From the NCBI RefSeq assembly GCF_003992065.1, contig NZ_RQUZ01000002.1, forward strand, positions 1 to 64,000: 64,000 bases of DNA, given 5' to 3'. The position numbers and the translations under genes are program-made. Under the pieces are notes generated by a model. That model saw nothing but the letters and a program-made list of their open reading frames with translations, had not been told where the DNA came from and did no database searches. The DNA is from Veillonella seminalis. Lineage in GTDB: Bacteria; Bacillota; Negativicutes; Veillonellales; Veillonellaceae. The stretch's first letter is position 1. Each line of letters opens with the position of its first letter. Below are positions 45,860 through 54,057 of the stretch, piece after piece.

Positions 45860-47376
45860 TGTAAGGAACCTCCTTCTAAGATTTCATTGGTTTCTTTCGG
45901 TCCTTCACTGTAAGCCGGATAGAAACAAAGCGGCACATTATCCAAATCGGCTTCCCACGCCCGCAATAACGGCATAAATAAACGCCAGGAAGCTTCTACC
46001 GTATCATTGCGAACAAACAAAGTCTGATCGCCCAGCAAAGCATCCAAAATCAAGCGTTCATAAGCATCCGGAATATCTTCTCCCTGCATAAAATCACTGT
46101 AGGAGAAATCCATTTCCAAAGTATTTACGCAAAGTTTGGAACCCGGTGATTTAACTTCCAAAGATAAACCCATGCCTTCATGCGGTTGCATGCGCAATAA
46201 CAACACATTTTGGTTAAAGTCCTTCGGACGAATCGGTTTAAAAATCGAATGCGGAATCGGCTTAAACGTAATAGCGATTTCACTGGATTTTTTAGGTAAG
46301 CGTTTGCCTGTACGCATATAGAACGGCACGCCGCGCCAACGCCAATTATCGACGAAGAGTTTTAGCGCCACATAAGTTTCTGTTTGAGAATTCGGTGCTA
46401 CCCCTTCTTCTTTACGATAACCTACGGCCGGACGTTCCGAGTCAACAGCTTCGACATATTGACCGCGAACAGAGATTTTGCCGAGATCTTGTCCTTCCAA
46501 CGGACGAATGGACGAAATCAATTTGGCAATTTCATCACGATATGCATCAGCTTCAAAAATAGCCGGCGGTTCCATGGCAATCAGGGACAACATCTGCACC
46601 ATGTGGTTCTGGAACATATCACGCAAAGCACCGGCTTTATCATAATAACCGGCACGTTTTTCAACGCCTAATTCTTCCGCTACCGTAATTTCCACTTTTT
46701 CAATATAGGTGTGGTTCCAAAGCGGTTCAAAAATTGCATTGGCAAAACGAAGCATCAAAATATTCTGTACCGTTTCTTTGCCCAAATAATGGTCAATTCG
46801 GTAAGTCTGTGATTCTTTAATATAACGTTTCAAGGATTTATCAAGTGCTACAGCACTTTCCAAATCATGTCCGAACGGTTTTTCAATAATAACACGGGAC
46901 CAAGCATCTTCCTCTTCGAGCAAGCCCTGTTCCGCCAAACCTTTTACAATCGGTTCAAACATTGTCGGCGGCATAGCCAGATAAAATAATGCATTGCCTT
47001 CGGTACCGTGTTCTTCACTGACACGTTTAAGCTCAGTTTCAAGCTGTTCAAAGGTAGCCGATTCCGTATACTGGCCGGCTACGTAAGAGAACTTTGCCAA
47101 GAACTCATCCGTTACGGTATCGCCATTAGCGGCCATAGCTTCACGCACTTCTTCTTGAAATGCTTCATTGGTCATTTCCGTGCGAGCCACGCCGATTACG
47201 GCAAATTTTTCAGGCAATAGTTTACGCTCAAACAAAGCATATATAGCTGGTAACAATTTTCGTTTAGTCAAGTCACCGGAAGCACCAAAAATGACGATGG
47301 TGCCGGGGCCCGGAGCCGAGTCAACACAGAGCTGTTCTCGATAGTTGTACGAAACTGTCATTGGTTGTGCACTCAT
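45844..47376 (-). CDS. zwf: Glucose-6-phosphate 1-dehydrogenase
   Basis: NAD(P)-dependent oxidation of glucose 6-phosphate. 510 residues with the coenzyme loop FGASGDLTKRKLLPAIY near residue 29, the active-site RIDHYLGKETVQNI, and the KPFGHDLESA segment. Start at 47376 chosen for the AGGAG ten bases upstream; 11 upstream residues rejected. With pgl it forms the oxidative pentose phosphate entry, supplying NADPH and pentose. If this is Veillonella, which does not ferment hexoses, the flux must come from gluconeogenic hexose phosphate. Confidence 0.95.
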   Translation of the reverse strand: MSAQPMTVSYNYREQLCVDSAPGPGTIVIFGASGDLTKRKLLPAIYALFERKLLPEKFAVIGVARTEMTNEAFQEEVREAMAANGDTVTDEFLAKFSYVAGQYTESATFEQLETELKRVSEEHGTEGNALFYLAMPPTMFEPIVKGLAEQGLLEEEDAWSRVIIEKPFGHDLESAVALDKSLKRYIKESQTYRIDHYLGKETVQNILMLRFANAIFEPLWNHTYIEKVEITVAEELGVEKRAGYYDKAGALRDMFQNHMVQMLSLIAMEPPAIFEADAYRDEIAKLISSIRPLEGQDLGKISVRGQYVEAVDSERPAVGYRKEEGVAPNSQTETYVALKLFVDNWRWRGVPFYMRTGKRLPKKSSEIAITFKPIPHSIFKPIRPKDFNQNVLLLRMQPHEGMGLSLEVKSPGSKLCVNTLEMDFSYSDFMQGEDIPDAYERLILDALLGDQTLFVRNDTVEASWRLFMPLLRAWEADLDNVPLCFYPAYSEGPKETNEILEGGSLQWRKI

Positions 47377-47530
47377 TGTTTGTAATCTCCTATTACTATA
47401 GAATATCATTCATAAGCTTACTCTAGCACAAAACTGCAAGAACTTCAATATATGGGTATCGGGAGGCCATTATTTGACAAAATTTTTACGGCTTTTCCGC
47501 GATTAAGATTGAATATATTATGTATATACA

Positions 47531-47570
47531 AATAACCGCCCCAAACTCGAACAAGTCCGGGGCGGCTATT
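47531..47570 (-). terminator. Terminator of cstA
   Basis: Arms AATAACCGCCCC and GGGGCGGCTATT pair around a 16-base loop, about 85 bases past the cstA stop on the minus strand. Confidence 0.8.
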
Positions 47571-47653
47571 ATATAAATGTCATTCAAACCAAGTTCAGCC
47601 TGCACAGGTTCACATGAACCTGTTTAAAGCTATATATCTCAGCTTTAAGAATT

Positions 47654-49492
47654 TTATTTAACTTCAACCTTAACGGCACCGTATTTCTTAAGACTTTCAG
47701 CTTCTTCTTCGGCTTGTGTCTTATAGTTTTGCGGAATTTTTGCCAAACGAATCCAGCTGCGAATGGCTTCTACCAATACGATAACAATCATGAGGAACAT
47801 GACAACACTGAAGGCAACCAAGGTCCATTTGCCGGCCGGAATGTAACTGTAGAATACGTTTTCATAATCGGCGGCAATAGCGATGATAGCCATAAAGAAA
47901 CATGGTACACCGGTTACCCAAGCGTAACGTTTGTGGCCGAGACGCATAATTACCGTAGTACCTACGGCTAAGGTCATAGTACCGAGCAACTGGTTGGATA
48001 CACCGAATAGAGGCCAAATGATACCGATGTTACCTTGTAATACGAGGTAACCCCACATGAGGCAAATTAACGCAGCACAACCATATACCCCCGGTGCCCA
48101 GTTAACGTTTTCAAGCGGTTTGTAGAAACGACCCAACAATTCTTGTAACAAATAACGACCTACACGAGTACCGGCATCGATCAAAGTCATAATAAATAAA
48201 GCTTCGAACATGATGCAGAAATGGTACCAGTAACCCATGAGATGATCCATATTAGGCAAGCGGGAGAAGATGTGCGCCATGCCGACAGCCAAGGAAACAG
48301 CGCCGCCCGGACGGTGCATTAAATCTTCGCCGACCATCTGAGATAAGGCCGGTAATTCATGGACTTGAAGTCCTAATGCTTTGAAAGATTCAGCCGTGGA
48401 GTTAATGGCAAAATAGTCATCAGGATGTAAAGCGGTAGCGGCAATCAAAGCCATCATGGCAATGAATGCTTCGGTAAGCATAGCACCGTAACCAATAGGT
48501 AAGATTTCTTTTTCGTTAGTAATCATCTTAGGTGTTGTACCGGTAGCAATTACTGTATGGAAACCGGACAAAGCACCGCAGGCGATGGTAATGAAAATGA
48601 ATGGGAATACAGAACCTTTAAGTACAGGACCGCCGCCGTGAATGAACTGGGTAACGGCCGGCATTTGGATAATAGGCATTACGATGATAATCCCTAAAGC
48701 CAACGCACCGATAGTACCGATTTTTAAGTACGTGGATAAATAATCACGTGGTGCGAGCAATAACCAAACAGGTAATGCGGCCGCAAAGAACCCGTATACA
48801 GCCAACATAATTTCGATGGTCTGTAAGTCATAAAGGAACCAGCTTGCATAGGAAGAAGCGGCTACTTGAGGACCGTAAATAATAGCTGCAAAGATAAGTA
48901 CTACACCGATAACCGTAGCTTCCTGAATTTTGCCGGGACGAAGCCAGCGTAAATAAATACCTACAAAAATTGCGATTGGAATCGTCATGCTTACGGAGAA
49001 GAAGCCCCATGCGGAGTTATGAAGCGCATTGGCTACTACTACGGCCATACCAGCCAACGTGATAATCAAAAGGAACAAGGTGGCAAGCATGGCACCGACA
49101 CTGGCCAAATTGGAAATTTCTTCCTTCGCAATATCGGCAATGGATTTGCCGTCGTAACGAACCGACGCAAACAGAATAACCATGTCATGAACGGCACCGG
49201 CTACAACCGACCCGATCAAGATCCATAATAAACCCGGTAAATACCCGAACTGTGCGGCAATAACAGGACCTACCAAAGGACCTGCACCGGCAATGGCCGC
49301 AAAATGGTGACCGAATGTTACCCACTTATTGGTAGGCACATAGTCATGACCGTCGTTATGAACAACGGCCGGTGTCGGACGGAACTGGTCCAACACGAGT
49401 ACCTTGGCGGCTAAGAAAGCCCCATAATAGCGGTAAGCTAAAACGAGGATGCACGCCGAGGCGATTACAATGTACAACCCATTCATTTCCAC
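47654..49492 (-). CDS. cstA: CstA-family carbon-starvation membrane transporter
   Basis: A large inner-membrane protein (about 613 residues, some 16 hydrophobic segments) of the CstA/BtsT family. Members import peptides or pyruvate under starvation. Family landmarks: RPTPAVVHNDGHDYVPTNKW and GHHFAAIAGAGPLVGP near the N-terminus, and SGFHTVIATGTTPKMI. The GTG at 49492 is preferred as start (GGAGGT seven bases ahead); ATG two codons later and a 17-residue upstream extension are alternatives. For a lactate/pyruvate-using anaerobe, pyruvate uptake is plausible. The leader (49493-49611) has competing base pairings. Confidence 0.92.
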   Translation of the reverse strand: MEMNGLYIVIASACILVLAYRYYGAFLAAKVLVLDQFRPTPAVVHNDGHDYVPTNKWVTFGHHFAAIAGAGPLVGPVIAAQFGYLPGLLWILIGSVVAGAVHDMVILFASVRYDGKSIADIAKEEISNLASVGAMLATLFLLIITLAGMAVVVANALHNSAWGFFSVSMTIPIAIFVGIYLRWLRPGKIQEATVIGVVLIFAAIIYGPQVAASSYASWFLYDLQTIEIMLAVYGFFAAALPVWLLLAPRDYLSTYLKIGTIGALALGIIIVMPIIQMPAVTQFIHGGGPVLKGSVFPFIFITIACGALSGFHTVIATGTTPKMITNEKEILPIGYGAMLTEAFIAMMALIAATALHPDDYFAINSTAESFKALGLQVHELPALSQMVGEDLMHRPGGAVSLAVGMAHIFSRLPNMDHLMGYWYHFCIMFEALFIMTLIDAGTRVGRYLLQELLGRFYKPLENVNWAPGVYGCAALICLMWGYLVLQGNIGIIWPLFGVSNQLLGTMTLAVGTTVIMRLGHKRYAWVTGVPCFFMAIIAIAADYENVFYSYIPAGKWTLVAFSVVMFLMIVIVLVEAIRSWIRLAKIPQNYKTQAEEEAESLKKYGAVKVEVK

Positions 49493-49504
49493 AAAAAACA
49501 CCTC

Positions 49505-49590
49505 CAATGTCTTAACAACATTGCAGGCGAAGGTTCGTATCATAAATAATAATAGCTGATAAGAAATACGTCCGTCACAGACAATGTTGT
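49505..49590 (-). promoter_or_regulatory. cstA leader with mutually exclusive pairings near the ribosome site
   Basis: Read on the minus strand, element A ACAACATTG (49590-49582) is fully complementary to element B CAATGTTGT (49523-49515). Element B can instead pair with element C ACATTG (49510-49505), which abuts the GGAGG ribosome site. A-B pairing would free the site and B-C pairing would mask it. Confidence 0.45.
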
Positions 49591-49617
49591 CACCCTAGTA
49601 GAAATATCTACGACCTT

Positions 49618-49645
49618 ATTGTAACGCGTCTGATTGGAGTGTCAA
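49618..49645 (-). promoter_or_regulatory. cstA promoter
   Basis: Minus strand TTGACA (49645-49640), a 16-base spacer and TACAAT (49623-49618). It implies a leader of roughly 115-120 bases. Confidence 0.7.
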
Positions 49646-49817
49646 TTATCAAATATGAATAATGCAATCCTAATATTACATTATAGTATGTGATTATCAA
49701 AAAATTGCCTAAACGATTATCCCGATGATTTCAGTAGGAATCAAGTGTTTACTGATTCTATGATTTAAATGTATAGAAAACTTTATTAATTTTTAATATA
49801 ATATTCAATAATAAAAT

Positions 49818-49849
49818 GACCTGAAGTCCTTATAAATAGACTTCAGGTC
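49818..49849 (-). terminator. Terminator of the pan cluster
   Basis: An 11-bp perfect stem (GACCTGAAGTC / GACTTCAGGTC) with a 10-base loop and a T-rich 3' side, 9 bases past the stop of the methyltransferase gene. Confidence 0.85.
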
Positions 49850-49857
49850 GCAGTTTT

Positions 49858-50463
49858 TTATCTAAAAATCGTATCGTCCACAGTTAGGACTAATATTTTT
49901 TCACGTATATCTTCAGCGTCAAATAAATCACGACAATCCAACACATCTTCCACTTGAAGATTTACATGATTAAGCAAAAATGCTTCGGTTTCTTCATACG
50001 AATAGTAGAAAAAGAGTCGCATGCGCCGCGTTTCTTGATAAACAGAGTCGAATATATTCGCCAATACCCGCTTCAAAGTATGTAAGGCAAAAGGATTAAA
50101 GAAAAAGCAACAATCAGCTTCTTTCGGTACTTTGAAAGTAACCGCATCATCATGAATAAATTCTACACGCTTACCGACCACGGCTGTCTTTTGATTGGCC
50201 AAAGACCGTTCCCATAAACGCTCATCAAATTCCACGCCGATACAACGGCAGCGAGTTTCATGAGCCAAGAAAAAACTGACCCGACCTTTACCGCTGCCAT
50301 AATCAATAAGAACATTATGTTTGCCGATATAGCCCGTACTTATCAAACGTTCAAGCACCGCATAATCAGTCGGCTCATACGGATGATGTTCGCCGTCAAA
50401 CTGACTGTCGTCACGACCGGCCGTCTTAATATTAAGCAACCGTTCCCATGCTTGTTCATCCAT
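49858..50463 (-). CDS. Class I SAM-dependent methyltransferase, substrate unknown
   Basis: A 201-residue Rossmann-fold methyltransferase. SAM-binding motif I is VLIDYGSGKGRVSFFLA near residue 55-71, then GVEFDERLWERS (motif II acidic residue) and the motif IV-like CCFFFNPFALHTL. Nothing identifies the substrate. It is the last gene after panD-panC-transporter, 39 bases behind it and before a terminator, so it may share that transcript. An AAAGGAGT site precedes the ATG. Confidence 0.78.
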   Translation of the reverse strand: MDEQAWERLLNIKTAGRDDSQFDGEHHPYEPTDYAVLERLISTGYIGKHNVLIDYGSGKGRVSFFLAHETRCRCIGVEFDERLWERSLANQKTAVVGKRVEFIHDDAVTFKVPKEADCCFFFNPFALHTLKRVLANIFDSVYQETRRMRLFFYYSYEETEAFLLNHVNLQVEDVLDCRDLFDAEDIREKILVLTVDDTIFR

Positions 50464-50502
50464 ACGCTACTCCTTTATAACTTACATAATTCTGCAATCA
50501 AC

Positions 50503-51492
50503 TTATTCGGCACTCTTCACTATCTTCGACGAAATCATTGATTCCGTGCCGTCATGTTTCTGACGAATAGATGCAAAAACAGCACCGGAAATATTATGCC
50601 ATACGCTGAAAGTCGCCCCCGGTAAAGTAGCCAACGGATTCATAGCAAAATGGAGGGTTGCCAGCGATACGGCGAGCCCGCTGTTTTGCATACCTACCTC
50701 GATAGTAATAGCGGTTTCTTTAGCATAAGAAACACGCAATACTTTAGCCGCCGTAAGTCCTAAAGTCATGCCGATAAGATTGTGCAAGATTACAACCGCC
50801 AAGACCACCAGGCCGGCCGTAAAAATCTTCGTCACATTCACCGAAATAATTCCGGCAATAATCATAACAATGGCAACGGATGATACCAGCGGCATAGTAG
50901 CCAATAATGCTTCCAATTTTTTACCGAAGAAATGATGAATGGCAATCCCCACCAACACAGGAATCAGAACAACTTTAACGACGGACAATACCATGGCTAA
51001 AAAAGATACCTCTACCCAAGTACCGCCCAACGAATAAATCAAAAACGGTGTCAATAAAGGAGCCAATAAAGTCGATGCAATGGTCATGCCTACAGACAAA
51101 GCCACATCACCTTTGGCAATATAAGTAATTACATTGCTGGCCGTGCCGCCGGGGCAACAGCCTACCAAAATGACGCCGATAGCAATATCCGTCGGCAAAT
51201 TAAGTGCCTTACACAGCACGTAGGCCGTGAGTGGCATAATCGTATATTGTAACAATACACCGCCCAAAATTACTTCTTTCGGATTGGCGAGCACCATTTT
51301 AAAATCCTTAGCACGAATGGAGAGCCCCATGCCGAACATGGCGACGCCCAAAAAGACCGATGTATAGCTTACGGTCCAACTGAACACAGACGGCGTTATA
51401 CACGCCCAAATCGTAAACGCAATGATAATCACACCGATATACTTAGTCACAAAGCCGGTCAGGCTTTTTAATGTCGAAAGCAACGGTTTCAT
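50503..51492 (-). CDS. panS-like: BASS-family transporter, probable pantoate/ketopantoate importer
   Basis: A 329-residue membrane protein of the bile acid:sodium symporter superfamily with about ten hydrophobic segments. The GCCPGGTASNVITYIAKGDVALSVG signature (in two adjoining parts) and GMQNSGLAVSLATLHF are the Na+-binding crossover regions of the family. It begins 17 bases after panC, which in PanS-type relatives reflects import of pantoate or ketopantoate for pantothenate synthesis. panB and panE are absent from the cluster. Substrate is inferred from position. Confidence 0.72.
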   Translation of the reverse strand: MKPLLSTLKSLTGFVTKYIGVIIIAFTIWACITPSVFSWTVSYTSVFLGVAMFGMGLSIRAKDFKMVLANPKEVILGGVLLQYTIMPLTAYVLCKALNLPTDIAIGVILVGCCPGGTASNVITYIAKGDVALSVGMTIASTLLAPLLTPFLIYSLGGTWVEVSFLAMVLSVVKVVLIPVLVGIAIHHFFGKKLEALLATMPLVSSVAIVMIIAGIISVNVTKIFTAGLVVLAVVILHNLIGMTLGLTAAKVLRVSYAKETAITIEVGMQNSGLAVSLATLHFAMNPLATLPGATFSVWHNISGAVFASIRQKHDGTESMISSKIVKSAE

Positions 51493-51509
51493 AAAATCAC
51501 CCGCCTTAT

Positions 51510-52364
51510 TTAAATAGCCTTGTCAGCCGGATTAAAACTGAAATTATCAATCAAGCGTGTTCTACCGATATAAACGGCCATAGCAACCAACACAGGACGA
51601 TCGATAACATCTACATCTTCCATGGTCAACACATCGACCGCTTTAATATATTCGATTTTGGCAAGCGGTTCATCGGCTACAATATCCGTCATAACCGACA
51701 ATAATTTTTCTGCCGGCATCCCTGCTTTAATATGGTCTTGGCCATAAAAAATCGCACGAGACAGACAAAGAGCCGCTTCGCGTTCTTCCGGTAATAAATA
51801 GGTATTGCGCGAAGATTTTGCGAGGCCGTCTGCTTCGCGGACAATCGGACAACCTACGATTTCAACCGGACTGTTCAAATCTTCTACCATCTTACGGATA
51901 ATAGCCAATTGCTGGGCATCTTTTTGACCGAAATAGGCTTTATCCGGTGTAACAATGTTAAATAATTTGGTGACTACCGTGCAAACGCCGTGAAAATGAA
52001 CCGGACGCGATACACCGCATAAATGCTCATTCATATCCTTAACTACAACGGATACTTTCGCATCCGTATACATTTCCTTAGGATCCGGACGGAACATCAA
52101 ATCGGCACCCATTTCTTCACATAAAGCCGCATCACGAGCTTCATCGCGCGGATAGGAATCAAGATCTTCGTTAGGACCGAATTGGGTCGGATTAACAAAC
52201 GTAGATACCACCACATGGTCATTATCCGCTACCGCTTTTTTAATAAGCGATGCATGACCTTCATGTAAGAATCCCATAGTGGGTACCAAACCTACGGTTT
52301 CACCGGCACGACGCCATGCTTTAACCGCGTCGCGTACTTCTTTAATCGTTGTTACTGTTTTCAT
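51510..52364 (-). CDS. panC: Pantothenate synthetase (pantoate--beta-alanine ligase)
   Basis: ATP-dependent condensation of pantoate with beta-alanine. 284 residues; the nucleotidyltransferase motifs PTMGFLHEGHASLI (HxGH) near residue 27 and the KMSKS-like segment KSSRNTYL are intact, as is FGPNEDLDSYPRD and YFGQKDAQQL. It lies between panD and the BASS transporter on one strand. Its product leads to coenzyme A, needed by PFOR and citrate lyase chemistry. Confidence 0.95.
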   Translation of the reverse strand: MKTVTTIKEVRDAVKAWRRAGETVGLVPTMGFLHEGHASLIKKAVADNDHVVVSTFVNPTQFGPNEDLDSYPRDEARDAALCEEMGADLMFRPDPKEMYTDAKVSVVVKDMNEHLCGVSRPVHFHGVCTVVTKLFNIVTPDKAYFGQKDAQQLAIIRKMVEDLNSPVEIVGCPIVREADGLAKSSRNTYLLPEEREAALCLSRAIFYGQDHIKAGMPAEKLLSVMTDIVADEPLAKIEYIKAVDVLTMEDVDVIDRPVLVAMAVYIGRTRLIDNFSFNPADKAI

Positions 52365-52422
52365 ATATTTTACGTCCTTTCACAAGTATGTTTGTGAAGA
52401 TAGCTCTGCTCTGACAGCACAA

Positions 52423-52815
52423 TTACTTCATATCGGCCAACAAACCATGTTTTTCGTAATTTGTTACCCTTACAATGGCATTCTTTTCATCCACAAACAC
52501 CACGGACGGTTTATGAGTTTTAACTTCTTCATCGCTTAACTGTCCATAGGCCATAATAATAACCGTATCGCCCGGACAAGCGCAGCGAGCGGCGGCACCG
52601 TTCAGACAAATCACACCGCTACCGGCTTCGCCGCTAATCGTGTACGTCTGAAAACGTTCACCGTTATTTACATTTACAATATCTACCTTCTGGTATTCCA
52701 AAATACCGGCAGCTTCGAGCAGTTCCGTATCTACCGTAATACTGCCCACATAATCTAAAGCGGCTTGAGTCACCGTTGCGCGGTGAATTTTACCCGCTAA
52801 TACTTCACGTATCAT
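52423..52815 (-). CDS. panD: Aspartate 1-decarboxylase precursor
   Basis: Pyruvoyl enzyme making beta-alanine from aspartate. 130 residues. It has the self-cleavage site YVGSITVD, with Gly24-Ser25 at exactly the standard position; Ser25 becomes the pyruvoyl group. [25 protein letters not shown] and the C-terminal segment match the family. ATG at 52815 has an AAAGGAG site; the frame stays open 40 codons further upstream through the leader terminator, which is chance. First gene of panD-panC-transporter. Confidence 0.95.
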   Translation of the reverse strand: MIREVLAGKIHRATVTQAALDYVGSITVDTELLEAAGILEYQKVDIVNVNNGERFQTYTISGEAGSGVICLNGAAARCACPGDTVIIMAYGQLSDEEVKTHKPSVVFVDEKNAIVRVTNYEKHGLLADMK

Positions 52816-52852
52816 GTATATCTCCTTTACTGTTGTCTCAAAATAAGACAAT

Positions 52853-52892
52853 AAAAAAACGGCGTTCGAGGAGACGTATCCATCGAACACCG
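52853..52892 (-). terminator. Intrinsic terminator in the panD leader (attenuator)
   Basis: On the minus strand CGGTGTTCGA and TCGAACGCCG form a 10-bp stem (one G-U) followed by TTTTTTT, ending 37 bases ahead of the panD ATG. A second small hairpin, TTGTCT/AGACAA (52833-52851), follows. With a promoter at about 53032-53040 this leaves a leader of around 200 bases, typical for attenuation or a riboswitch. Confidence 0.75.
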
Positions 52893-53031
52893 AAAACAGA
52901 CAAACTAAGCCCTTCCCTGTATTAGACATTGCCACAAGCGGCGATTGCCCATACGTAAACGGCTGTTTTCATACATGAAGCATTGTGTGTCAGATAGAGT
53001 ATAGTTTCCACAGAATACTATCTCCCACTGC

Positions 53032-53040
53032 AGTATACCA
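53032..53040 (-). promoter_or_regulatory. Candidate panD promoter (extended -10)
   Basis: Minus strand TGGTATACT combines an extended TG with TATACT. The matching -35 is weak. It lies about 215 bases upstream of panD and downstream of the previous gene's terminator. Confidence 0.5.
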
Positions 53041-53085
53041 TAAAATCCGGCGGACACCTAGTCTTCACTTTGAATATTACGCATA

Positions 53086-53122
53086 AAAAAATTCTATCGT
53101 GCCATAGCAGGATAGAATTTTT
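53086..53122 (-). terminator. Terminator of the acetyltransferase gene
   Basis: A 12-bp stem (AAAAATTCTATC / GATAGAATTTTT) with a 13-base loop and a T run on the minus strand, 13 bases past the stop. Confidence 0.8.
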
Positions 53123-53134
53123 AAATACAGTTTA

Positions 53135-53701
53135 TTATACAATTTTCTTCTCAAAGTAAATCGTATGATGCTTTTTGCCCGGCAATTGAGTCACTTTAGT
53201 GATATTAAAGCCCATGCTCAAGTACATATCTTTGAGCCACGGATGGGTATCGGCCGTGCCCAAGGTCACGAGCGGCGATTTCAGTTGATCACGCAATATA
53301 GCCGTTTCTATCCACGCCAGCATTTTCTTGGCATAGCCCTGTTTTTTAAAACGGGGCGATGTGACAAAATGACCGATATGAGGGAATTCACGAGGTCCCG
53401 GATTGGGTCCCCACGGCATACGCAAAGTAATGGAACTGGCCAATTCACCGTCGACAAAAAGGCCGTAGGTAGGATGCGTTTCACCCCAAGCAATGGCTTC
53501 CGTTTCCGTCATGTGACTGGCTGAAAAATCTACGCCCACTGCCAAATTACTGGCATAGCCATCGATGAGCACGTTGTAATAGGCCGCCCCGTCGTCCTTG
53601 GTCAGTTGGCGATAGGTAATCCCCACCGGCACCGTTTTAGTTACTGTGGCGGTCGCTTTAACTACCGTATTGGCCGTTTTAGCATCAGTCGGTTGACTCA
53701 T
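53135..53701 (-). CDS. GNAT-family N-acetyltransferase
   Basis: A 188-residue GNAT acetyltransferase with an unstructured Thr/Val/Ala-rich N-terminus of about 28 residues. The acetyl-CoA-binding segment is HFVTSPRFKKQGYAKKMLAW (R/QxxGxA type), and the C-terminal LGTADTHPWLKDMYLSMGF is usual. Substrate unknown. Its ATG overlaps the TGA of a small upstream gene (ATGA), showing translational coupling. Confidence 0.85.
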   Translation of the reverse strand: MSQPTDAKTANTVVKATATVTKTVPVGITYRQLTKDDGAAYYNVLIDGYASNLAVGVDFSASHMTETEAIAWGETHPTYGLFVDGELASSITLRMPWGPNPGPREFPHIGHFVTSPRFKKQGYAKKMLAWIETAILRDQLKSPLVTLGTADTHPWLKDMYLSMGFNITKVTQLPGKKHHTIYFEKKIV

Positions 53702-53868
53702 ATTACATAGTCCTCCCGCTGGCCTAAAAAGCGATTCAGGAATTGACGGGTACGATCTTCACGCGGATTGCTGGACTGGAATGGTGAAAAATCAATTGGG
53801 CAGGCATTCATTTTACGGGTAAAATGTATCTCTGCTCTGGCTTCTTCAATGGATTTATCTTTAATCAT
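53698..53868 (-). CDS. Small protein (56 residues) coupled to the acetyltransferase
   Basis: A short reading frame starting MIKDKSIEEARAEIHF, with GAGGAG seven bases ahead, and ending in an ATGA overlap with the GNAT gene. The protein is polar (25% charged), without membrane segment or known motif; it contains one Cys and a proline-rich middle. The ribosome site and coupling argue it is translated. No family recognised. It may simply act to drive translation of the GNAT gene or be a partner subunit. Confidence 0.6.
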   Translation of the reverse strand: MIKDKSIEEARAEIHFTRKMNACPIDFSPFQSSNPREDRTRQFLNRFLGQREDYVI

Positions 53869-54016
53869 AATCTCTCTCCTCATTTAATTATAAATTTTTT
53901 AAATCCTTCTTTTTAAATAGGATTAACTTACAAAAAAATTAAACACACAAAACATGTATGTGTCTTTATTACATTTTACCCTGTTAAAGAATTCCTTTCA
54001 ATAAAGTATGAATAAA

Positions 54017-54049
54017 AAAAGACCGACAATTCCATAATTGCCGGTCTTT
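54017..54049 (-). terminator. Terminator of the MFS gene
   Basis: Stem AAAGACCGACAATT / AATTGCCGGTCTTT with a 4-base loop and T run on the minus strand, just after the stop. Confidence 0.85.
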
Positions 54050-54057
54050 AATATTAA

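Larger units (their letters stand above)
49493..49857. other. Leader and promoter region of cstA, plus 3' region of the methyltransferase gene
   Basis: This 365-base stretch holds the cstA leader with switch-like pairings (49505-49590), its promoter (49618-49645), about 170 AT-rich bases with nothing recognised, and the terminator of the upstream methyltransferase gene (49818-49849). Confidence 0.65.

Noticed and set aside
49493-49611. Guanidine (ykkC-type) riboswitch ahead of cstA
   Set aside because: Only short fragments such as CTAGGG and ACGG recall it. The rest of the consensus is absent.
52816-52935. N-terminal extension of PanD by 40 codons
   Set aside because: It would run through the terminator hairpin and shift the Gly24-Ser25 cleavage site. 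The ATG at 52815 has a good ribosome site and the standard numbering.
52922-52972. A 16-residue leader peptide (ATG at 52972, ending TAA at 52924-52922) in the panD leader
   Set aside because: There is no ribosome binding site upstream, and its composition gives no clear run of a regulatory amino acid.
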